Source: Lingula anatina (taxonomy: Eukaryota; Brachiopoda; Lingulata; Lingulida; Lingulidae). Taken from it: a DNA stretch of 26,669 bases. The position numbers were made by a program, and so were the translations under genes. The stretch lies in NCBI RefSeq assembly GCF_001039355.2, contig NW_019773827.1, forward strand, positions 15,316-41,984, given 5' to 3'. The notes under the pieces are model-generated. The model did no database searches. It saw only the letters and a list, made by a program, of their open reading frames with translations, and was not told the origin of the DNA. This document shows, piece after piece, positions 9,766 through 21,356 of the stretch. Position 1 is the stretch's first letter, and every line of letters begins with the position of its first letter.

Positions 9766-12700
9766 AGTTATATAACAGTCTAACCAGGCAAAAGGTAGGT
9801 AGAAAGAATCCCTTGTTATATTTATCATGGTGTTATGGTGTTTATTTTTACTTTGAGTTATCAAAGTGTAGCCCACCTGTTAAAATAGAAATTAAAAGCT
9901 TTAGATAAGAACTTTACTGAGGCACAAAAAGTCTAGTATTGGAGTGATCATGAATAACAATGTTAAGTGAAATATTTATGTGTGTTAAATTGTTTCTTGG
10001 TTTATTTTAAGACCATAAATTTAAAGATATTTCAGTTGATTCCAATTTCTATGGCAGGAATTATTTGTGCCTCAGAATGGCAGCCAGGTCACATGGTACA
10101 GCTGTGGTCCCACCGTGTATGATGCCTCGCATANAAAAACAAAAAGAGTCCAGCCAAAGTGGAGTCCTCCAGCTGCTACTGGAGTTGCTCAGCTGAAGTT
10201 ATATAACAGTCTAACCAGGCAAAAGGTAGGTAGAAAGAATCCCTTGTTATATTTATCATGGTGTTATGGTGTTTATTTTTACTTTGAGTTATCAAAGTGT
10301 AGCCCACCTGTTAAAATAGAAATTAAAAGCTTTAGATAAGAACTTTACTGAGGCACAAAAAGTCTAGTATTGGAGTGATCATGAATAACAATGTTAAGTG
10401 AAATATTTATGTGTGTTAAATTGTTTCTTGGTTTATTTTAAGACCATAAATTTAAAGATATTTCAGTTGATTCCAATTTCTATGGCAGGAATTATTTGTG
10501 CCTCAGAATGGCAGCCAGGTCACATGGTACAGCTGTGGTCCCACCGTGTATGATGCCTCGCATATGGGGCACGCAAGGTAAAATATCAATTTAAATCTGA
10601 AATTGCAAACTAATAAAGTTTTGGATGCAACAAGCTATGCAATTTATCATGTAGATCAGTTTTCCAGTCATATTTTACACATCTCAAGTTTTTAAAATGT
10701 GTTACTGGACATACAATTTATTCAAACTATAATGTTAGTTCAGTTAAAGATTTAAAAATCTTGATTAAAGATACACATAGCTTAAAACACCATTTCCCCA
10801 TTTTATTAACATTCTTTGGCAGAATATTGTTATATCTTTCCTTATTTGCAACAGCATTTTATAAATCACTGCAAAAGTGAATTTCTTTCTTTTTACAAGT
10901 GAAATGTTGAATTGGAAGGAGCAGTCTGCATTTATTTGTTATTCAAATGATGAAATAAATCATGTTGTCTTGAATAAATCTGCATTCATAAAACTAATTT
11001 CTTTTTTTATCTTGGATTAATAATGTTGGTGTCAGTCTTACATTGACTTCATGCAATAATTCGAAATCTGGCAACGTTTTTTCTCTCTCCTAGGTCCTAT
11101 ATTTCATTTGACATCATGAGGAGAGTTATCAAGGACTATTTCAATTATGATGTCTTTTACTGCATGAATATCACAGATATTGATGATAAGGCAAGGAAGA
11201 AAAAAATTAATATTTTATCACTTTTTTAAAGAATTTGTACATTACCAAATAGGTACAGTTACTATTTTACCCATGTGTCATCTCACTTGAAATAATCAGT
11301 TTGAAATAGTTGTCAGTTCTTCGCCTGACAGTCTTTACATTATACAATCATACAAAATCAATCTCTACTTTCAGTTATAGTTTGCAAGTTGGATGTTATG
11401 TATCTTTTCATTTATGTCCCTGTTTATAATCCATTTAGGATATATGTACAGTCTGATATGCATATATTACACAGTCATTACATGTATATATATCAGTGTA
11501 TATAAACCAGTCTTTTACATATTAAACAGATCATCAAAAGAGCTCGTCAGAATCACCTTATGGAGCAGTACCTGGCTGCACATCATCCCTTGGACAAAGT
11601 TCTAGTTGACTTGGAGGAAGCTATGAAGGTACTAGTAGTAAAGTATTCTCCTTGGACATAATTTCAACATACTAGTATGTAACAGACACGCTGAAACTGT
11701 CGACCCTACTTGTCATGATCAATAAATACATGTAGTACATGTGTTTGGTAGGGACAAGGAAGCAGCAACAAATTGAAAAACCACCATTTTGAATTAACTG
11801 TTTTTGACTGACAAAAAAAACCTATCCTGTTTTAAAAAGTTTTGAGCTTTTCTGTGTAGTGGAATTTTCAGTAGTCTCACCTCCAGCAGATAAGAATTGA
11901 TCTGTAAGATTTTGTTAAGAAACGAGGTGACGTAGCATGTGTTGTGCTTTTTGTGATGCTGGCCCCACTCATACATACAACGTGGTTGCATTAGGCCAAT
12001 ATATATTTTGAAAAACATAGTTGGAGATTTGAACTTTTTTTTTGCTTTTTTATTTGGTCAAAACAATACACAAAACTGAATGTAATACTATGAAATAAAT
12101 GTCTCCTTAAGAAGGAATTCACCCGCTGACAATGACCAGATTATGGGCACTGTTTGGTTATATACAGCTGATGAAGTATTAATTGTCACATATTCCCTGT
12201 TTTATAGTGAATGTTTCATTGTCTATTGTGTGATGATGATAAAAAGTAGAGCTCATGTCTAAAATTCAGGCATGTGATCAAGGCCCTTTGATGAACTGCT
12301 AAAATATCATGGATCAGGAAGAAAACCATGTTTTGTGTCTTTAGAAACAATTTACTTTCCATCATCATAGGTTTTATTTTGGATGGCGAAGTGCATTTTC
12401 TAATTCTAATTATTATTATTGATTTTTGCAGCCTTTCAAGGAGAAGCTGAATAAAGAAACTGACCCAGACAAAAAAGCCATGTATGAGCGTATGGATGCC
12501 AAAATCTCTGCAGCTCTTACACATGTAGATGAGGCAAGGAAGCAGTGTGATGCTGAAAACACCCTGTCTCATCTGGATACAGCCAGAATGGTAATAACCA
12601 GCATGCATTCCACTGGGCATAGTTTCCAAAAGATTTTGAACTGAAAAGTCATCTTGACCTCATTAGCCCTTAATGTAAGTCTTGAGCTTGCGATTTAGAG

Positions 12701-15700
12701 TAAAGTTGCACAAGATTGTGATGGACAAATGAGTGTGGTGTGGCATTGAATAACGGTTGACATGATTTAGTATGTACATGGTTATATAAACAGAAACCAA
12801 AGATGTCTGTCATGTCATCAGGGAATAAATGTTTATTCTCTTCCTGTTTTTATTCAGACCTTATTGGCAGACGCTCAAGACATCCTCTCTGATTGGTTGG
12901 ATGGTCTGCATGGGTCAGAAGTCACAGATAATGCAATATTTGCCACACTACCAAAACATTTTGAAGCTGAGTACTTTAATGACATGGATGCCTTGAATGT
13001 AAGTTTATTTTGGTCAAGAGTTATTACATTAAAATTATGAAAGTTATTCTAGATGGATAAACTGAAAACAGAAAATTTATAGAAGATGATATTAATAGAA
13101 AAAAAAAAACAACATGATGTACATGTACCAAGTGAAAAAAACTTTCCAAAAATGAAAGTTTATTAAGTCACTAGTAGTGAAATACTTTTAAACAAAACAA
13201 AAGATATTTTGATTAATAAACAACTTTTATTCTACCATCTATAAAATCTATTAAAGCTTATAAATGAAACAATTTTTGGATAAGGAAAATCCCATTTGTT
13301 TTATATTATGGACATGTTTACATTCTTTGTATTTGTGTTTACTTTGCTTGTATGAATTTTTGGTCATGGTTGGTTGGTAGTATTTGTTACAAAATAATTG
13401 AGTCTTGTGACAGCCCTAACATGCCTGACGTATGCATTGTTTGAAGTACCACTGTGACCAAAAAAGATCACTTGATAGCACATAATAGAACAGACTATCA
13501 TTCAAAAGCAAAACTTTCAAAAGCTGTTTGGATGCAGTGGTTTGAATGAAAGACAAATAAGGTTGATATTCACATTTTGCATCAATAAAAAAAGCATTGA
13601 AAGCACAATAAAGATCTGGTTCATGGAGAAAAACGAGCTAGTACATAGTACTACCCGTATTCCTCTTAGCTTACGCTTAAGCCATACCTTAAAGAAAGAC
13701 AAAACAAATAACATCTACCATCGCTAAGCATTTTCGTAGACATCTTGTGATTCCTGTCTCTTTGTTAAGTGAGGAGATGGGGTCTGATGATCTGCATATG
13801 TATACAGGTCATGGGTCGTGTCCGTAGTAACATCTGCATTGACATAGGTGTCATCATTGGGCAGGAGACACAAATACTCAGCAGGGGGCTCATTTATCGG
13901 CACTGGATTCTTAGGCACTTCATAATGACCTGATGAATCGCGCCATCCAGCGGAAGGAGTGTTTGGATCTGAAGAGTTACTTGTTAGCTTGGATCTTGGG
14001 TGTGTCTTTGGTCTCACAGCACCCGACTTTTTGTCCCTTATCACATTTACATAGTCACTTTGTTCTTCTTCTTTCACTTCATCTTGTGGTAGGGGTTGAC
14101 TGTTGCGGCTACTTGTGCTTCCAGAAGTACGGGAGTGACGTGCGGGTTTTTGTGGTTTCTCTTTCGTTTTAATAGGTTTGAGTGGAATCTTTTTACTTTG
14201 GTCAGATTTTTCTTTATGCTCATAGGCATTTCCTTTGCTATGGTCCTTGGTTTGCAAAGAATTTTCTTCATTTTTTTCTGGAACCTCCCTCTGTGCCAGT
14301 AGATTATATGCTGTGGAAGTTGCTGCACTATCCGCAGGCACATTGTCTGATCTGAATAAAGAAGAGTTATTACATTTAAGAGGTATTGATATACCTTGCA
14401 GGATCTTAAAATTGTAAACTATAACAGATTTTTTCAGGTTCAGAGAGCTTTTACCGGGGTACTAACTCAAAAATGTCAATGCTCTACCAGTGGTCTTCCA
14501 TCATTTTATGCCATCTGAGGTTAAAGGTCAAGACATTGCCACAACAGTTGATTGAGCAAATAAATAAAGATTGTCTAAATAAATTTATGATGTTCTAACA
14601 GGTAGCTGTTAAGTAAATTTTTGAAATAGTAAATTGGTTCTTACATATGTTGCTGGTCATTTCTCGTAGATAATCGGGACTTACAGATCAGAAAAATTCT
14701 ATGATATTTGTTAATATTGTGTTTATTCCTCTTTTATCTCAGCCTAGATTAAAAACCTAGTAGTGTTTATTATTTTATTTAATGCAACTAGCACATCAGA
14801 GTATGTCATGTCTATATTGGCAAAGTACTTGTTGTTTGTGTATGTGTACAATTCCAATAATGTATATTTTAATATTTAAAATGTGTGATAAATTTCTGAT
14901 GAAAACAAATGGTGAACATTAAACTGTGGGATATACCAGTACTAGTACATTTTCTTTTGAGCCAGGAATATTGTGGTGAGTTTATTTAATAGATCTTATG
15001 GTTAAACCGTTTATTTGAATCCGTGCCTTCACAACAGGTTTTCTTTTCTTTATGTTTAAGGTGTCTCTTAAAAACTGCTTTATATTTTTGGGCCAAAGTT
15101 TAGTTGAACTAATTTCTCTATACAGTTGTGGTTTACTTACTTTGTTCTATTCTTGCGAAGACAAATGATAAGTACAAGTAGTGCTATCACCAGGATAAAA
15201 AACACACCAGCTCCTACAGCTATTGCAATAATAATTTCTGAAAGAAAAAGATAAATTCATTTATTTAGTATAAATTAATTAAATCCTTTATCTGTAATAA
15301 CAGGTATTATTAGAAATAGAGAATGCATAAGCCATTGGAAACTTTGGTTAGGTGGAGAAGTGCTTTCAATTTTATCACAATGCTTTTATAACCCATAATG
15401 TGATAGAACGAAAGTTTTTTTATTGCAAAAATGAACTGATCACAATTACAACAGGAACTATGTTTTAAAGAGTTGACATTGTATTGGGTCTTTGCTTAAT
15501 TTGCCTCTGAAAAAACTGAAATGTATGGGCATGTACAGTGTAATAGAAATAGCAAAGGCTAAAATATTCCTTATGTCCATGCTTAAGAAATTTGTATTAT
15601 TGATTGTCTTATATTAAATAAGTTTTTTTAACCAGGATATGCACAAAGATTATTTATTTTTGTACCAGTAGAATACCAGTGATTCATATGTTTCAACAAC

Positions 15701-18700
15701 AGGGTCTAAATCCACAGACTTTTGTTGATACAGCTTTTATTCACGGGAAGTGTGGTGCATTTTTATGGGTACTAGTAGGCTTACAGATGGGTGTTTGTTG
15801 AGGTAAACAAAAGGAATAACCTCTGATTATAGTCTGGTTTGTAAGTTTATCTGGCGAAGCATTTAGCAAGTCTAGTGTTCAGGTCAATGTGGTAGACATT
15901 GCACCCTTCTGTTCCCATATTGGAGAGGATATGAGAAACAAAATGAAACTGCCTAGTTTAGTCATACAGGTGGTCTCGTCTGTACTGTGAAAATCATTCA
16001 CGATGTTAAAAAATCTTTGTGATAAGTTATATGGGAAACAATTTAGGTTTTGTAAAGAGAGCTGGGTTAACACTAGGACTCCATATTTAGACCTAGGTTT
16101 ACATCATATATATATTTTAATTATGTCAAAATGACAAATGATGAAAAATAGGCTCTTGAAATAAGTGGATATTTGATTTATGAATTATGCACTGTATTTC
16201 TATATATTACGATAATTACTCGATCCTTTCAATGGGCAAAAATTAGCAAACTTTCAGATACTAAATTTTATAATCACAAAAATTATATTTCTATATAACA
16301 TTTGTGGTACTTTACTGCACAGAATAGAACAACAGTTAAATAGCCTGCTTTTTAAGTTTGTTGCTACAACCAAGGAGTTCCAAATGTCAGAACTCCTTGC
16401 TGCAACTCAATAAGAATGTTCTATATGTAAAAAATTAAGATTAAAAAAAAACACAGTATCTGTAAAATTCACAATTTTTCCCCATTGAAAAGATTGAATA
16501 ATTACTGTACCTGTACTCACCTGTTGGCAGTTGGTTTTGTACTGGGGTCTGGTATACTGTAGTATTGTTTAACTGGGGTGCCAGGGTTGGTGGGTTGATG
16601 GTAGGGCTAGATTCCACTGTGTATGTCACATTTATAGTGACAGTCCCATTTGTGTCCATTGTGGCAACTACAATTATTTCCTGGAGTCCAGTTGTGATAA
16701 CAGTGTAGAAGTTCAGCTGTCTAGATGAAGTTTATTTGCTGCAATATAGAATAAACAGTAGCTTTCTTACTGAATTTCATAATATTAATCACGACTCTGG
16801 CAGGATGTCCATAAGGATGCTTACAGTAATGCCCACTACTATTGTTTCCTAGTTTTGTTGTGATGCCAGAGTAAAGGTTCAGCTGTCTAGATGAAGGTCC
16901 TCTGCTGCAATATAGAATAAACAGTAGCATATATTTTAACTGAATGTCATAATATTAATCACGACTCAGGATGCTTACAGTAATGCCAACTACAACTGTT
17001 TCTTAGTTCTGTTGTGATACCAGAGTAAAGGTACAGCTCGGTTCTGAAGAAGGTCCTCTGCTGGAATATGGAATATATCTTCCATTATATTAATCATGAG
17101 TCAGGCAGGATGTGCATTAGGATGCTAACTAGCCTTTGAACCTTGGGTAAAAAAATACAGAAGTGAAATATTTTCCCCAATTCGTGTGTGAGTTTTAATA
17201 GATGCCTGACTTGCAAGACTCGAGGAGCTTGGGGGGGGGGGGGGTAAGTATACCTTAGTCATGTAATAATTAAATAGTCAAACATATAATTATATTACAG
17301 TAATTAGTCAGATAAGGAAAAGGATTTTGTTATGGGTGTTTGTGTTATGGTCTAAAACATGTCAAGACCTGTAGAGAAATATTGCAGACAAATTCAATAA
17401 TTCACAAATCACCTTTTACGTAGATATATGAGGGAAAAGGTTTCAGTGTTAAGGTGGAGGGGTATCCTAAAAGCTCTTTCTGCGTCCGCACAAGGACAGC
17501 TATTGCTTCCATGCTGTCAATTTGAAATGGAGATAGCATTTAAAAAATCTTTTGAAAAAATACTTAAATTGACAAATTTGCTTTGTCAAAAATTCAAAAG
17601 TAATTCTCTCATTCATGAACCAGAAACTGAAAGTAAAAGTTGTAGGTGTATAACAAAGTAAACAATATAAACACAGAACAAAGGCAAATGTATGTGCCAA
17701 CAATATCAAATAAAATACCATATGGAAGCTAATGAATCAAGTGGAATGTTTTGAAAATGAATCAGTCATATCAGCAGTCTTACTAGCACTCCATGATACC
17801 ACAACTTTAATTAAAAGTATTTCATGTCACCACAACAAGAACAATTGAGTACATGTAAGCATGATGTTATTAACTAGACATAACCAACAGCATTATACTG
17901 TGCTATCTTAAAAAACGTACAAATGTGGTAAAACTTATTAAAGGGCACATGGTACACTTGTACATCTAATTTACCTGATCTATATTACCTGTGTGCACCA
18001 GCCGGTATTCTTCACTTTTCTGGTTCACTAACCCTATACTAGCTTAGTTTTCTTGATTTTCCCACCTACATACAGGCATTTTCATGAGTCATCTACATGT
18101 ATATATATGGTGGCCTCTTTTCAGTTCAGGTTACAATTTGAACATCCTAACAACAATTAAGCTACCTGTGCTTGTTACATGTAAGTTCTGACAATAAGGC
18201 CAAAACTTTCAGGTGCATGTAGGTCAGATAAAGGATGTCTTCGCACGAGTTCCCAGTATATGCAAGAAGAATAGGGTATTTAGGTCAGTCAGGATTTTAC
18301 TGAACATACATTGTGTAACACGCAAATAATACCTTGATGCAGTGATTGAAAATTATGTCACCTCTGGTATTCTGTTATACTTACATTTACTTGTACCATA
18401 CACTTACTCACCTGTGTATAACTGTATATGTTACTCAGTCTGATGAGAAGGATTTGAGATTTAGTTCATGGCGCGCATGGTTCATACATGTACTCATTCC
18501 TTACTCTTGTCACACTTCCTGTGAGCACATAGATTGCGACCAGGAACTTAACTGAGACCCACTATAGTGAGAATCAAGTGTCTTAATGTAAGCAGGTCAA
18601 GTCTGGCTATTAATAGGACTGCAATTTTTCCCACCTCTGCCATAAGTCCTGGAAGGTTTAAGGTGCGTGTTTTCGTTGAAAACTGCTTTGAAAGTTATTT

Positions 18701-21319
18701 TTTTTCAACTCATGTTTATATGGAAACCTGTATAGATAAATTGCCCCCACTGTGTTAAATTAAATGTGTACAAATGCAAATTAATTTCATCTAATTAAAA
18801 AAACTCACATGCACTGTACATATACTGATACTTTTAGTATTATATTTATTTATATTGGTTTCTTTTGTTACTTAATTATTTTACAGAGAAGTTAGGACAA
18901 ATTCAGTTGTGTATGCTTGGGTACATCAGCTTTGAGGCCATAAAATTTTATTAGATTATAATAAATAATGATTATGTAACATCTAAAAACTTATCTCAAG
19001 ACCAAGGTTTATATGCAGGTTATGAAGAACTTGGGATGGCATCCATATATCTTTAGAAAAATTAAGGATGCGTCATCTTTTAAAAACTATCATATTTAAA
19101 AACTAACTGTTCCCGTTATGTACATAGTACGATATAGTGTGCTTGCATTTTGGCAGGCATTTTCCAATGGACGCTTTCCTTAATTTAATATTTTCTTTAA
19201 ATCCACAATGCGAGTTTCACTTAGCATCTTGGTATTATTAGGTATGGTTCTCTTTAAATAATTTACAAGCAATTTCTGTAGATTCCATTGCTGCTTCTTA
19301 ATTTGGTAAGAAATGTGGTCTAACTGTCTTCTTTCCATTTTTTTTTTTTTGATCAGTTCTTTTATTTTTAATCTGGGCTGTTTTTATCTGATCCCACTTG
19401 AGAAGTATGTCACTTTTCTGTAACAGAATAATAAGTTACATACTTTGAGCAGTTGCCCTAAGGTGCAAGCATAATGGTCAGAACTACTAATGAAATTTAA
19501 TGATGAATAAACAAGTAAAAAGTGAAAAATATGAACATATACATTATTTTTGCATTTTGTACCATTTTTGAGCTTTCGCTTTTGCAAATTTCAAAATGAT
19601 TTATAATGCAGGGTAGAAGCTGCTGAAATGATTTTGTGTATGTGCTGTTATGGACTTTCCAGTTTATTTACCATTTTTTTAAAACTACAGTAACTTAATT
19701 TATAAATGTATAATTGTGCTTATATGCAGGTAGAGCCTCCAGATGTATTGACAAGAGTTAGTGAATATGTGCCAGAAATAGCTGACTTTGTGCAGAAAGT
19801 TATAGATAATGGATATGCGTAAGTTTCATTTGTATAATTTAAGTGATTAACGTGATATATAGATATAAGAAAAAACTGATGAGAGTCAGTGAAATTGTGT
19901 ACCTGAAATTGCTAACTTTGGGTAAAAATTATAGACAATATGGATTTAGATGTTTCTACATGTGCATGGTGATTACCAAGATAGGCCTGTTTTTGTTTTA
20001 ACTGTGGAAGGATATTCTTTGCAATTAAAACATCATATGATTTTTTAAAGTTAATTTCTTTGAAAAGAATATTTCAACATGTTTTAGTCAAAAGTCTAGT
20101 TGATATGTACAGTGTATATAATATAAAAAATCTGTTTTACAGTTATGAGTCCAATGGGTCTGTATATTTTGACACATCAAAGTTTAGCAAAGCAGAAGGT
20201 CACTACTATGCTAAGCTGGTTCCCGAGGCCTATGGGGATGCAAAAGCCTTGCAGGAGGGGGAAGGTAGGCCATATACAGTTGATTTCTCACAATGTACAT
20301 GTATTTATATATGCCAGTGCCCTCCTATGCACTTATATTTTTTTAATTCACTTTTGACGTGGTATATACATGTATGTTTTGACTTTTAGACATGGCACAG
20401 TATCTGGAAAATTTGAAGATTAACATTGTGTCACATGCTGTATTACTCATATGTACTGCTACAACATGCTTGCAGGCTCTAACATATAGGCTCAGAATAT
20501 CACAATTCCATTTACTGTGTCAGTGATCACAGGACCTCTTTTAGCTTTAGCTATTACCCTATTTTGCAAATTTGATGAATTAGTAGGAAGGACTGTGTGG
20601 TTTTTTAAGTGCTTAAAGGGATAATAACTCATTTTGGTGGGAAGAGTGCCATTTCCATACTTACCAATGGTAAATGAATCTGCTCCGACATTGAAAGTTA
20701 ATTGTTTTTTAAATGTGTTTTTTTGTAAAAAATCTCTTAAGAGAAAATTACAGTGGGTAGTTATCAGTGAAGATTCCCATGGCCCAATTGCATGCACAGA
20801 TTTCAGAATAATTAAGATAATCGCTGCTTTGGTGGTAAAATGGGATTTATTATATTTCTTTGTGTTGTTTACAGAGTCTTTATTGTGAAATTTTGAATCT
20901 CATAAAAAAGCTGTTATCCCTTTAATTAAACATTTTTATAGTCCTTGACAGTGTTCTACTGAAACTATAGATTCTTATAACAGAGTTGCAGTAATGACTG
21001 CTATGGGATAGATAAAGTACTTGAAAACTTGCTATATTTTTTACTGTTGTACTACACAAACTAGTGGTTTTAACAGTTTACTGGAGACTAATATCTTGTG
21101 ACTCATTAAAAATGTCGAAGCCATGCTGAGCAAAAAGGTTAGTTTTCTGGAACTCGGGGGTGACTCATGGTTAATGACTTTACATTCTTTACTCCAAGGT
21201 GACCTGAGTATTTCCCAGGACAGACTGGATGAGAAGAGGGGCCCCAATGACTTTGCCTTGTGGAAGACATCCAAACCAGGGGAACCTAGCTGGGATTCAC
21301 CTTGGGGAAAGGTACTCAG

Positions 21320-21356
<37 letters not shown>

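Noticed and set aside
10067-10339. Open frame joining the synthetase [11 protein letters not shown] block to a second [10 protein letters not shown] block through an X
   Set aside because: It crosses the N at 10134 and is a product of the duplicated contig end, not a real exon fusion.
12216-12629. 137-codon minus-strand open frame
   Set aside because: Part of it is the reverse complement of CARS1 exon 6 and the rest is intron. It has no recognisable domain and no splice context.
17500-17721. Minus-strand frame starting [19 protein letters not shown], considered as a signal peptide for the nested gene
   Set aside because: It is hydrophobic, but the sequence is very AT-rich, the frame continues without domain character, and no donor linking it in phase to the stalk exon could be fixed.
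20492-20797. 101-codon minus-strand frame
   Set aside because: It overlaps the left end of the candidate MITE and resembles no protein I know. Probably an open frame by chance within a repeat.
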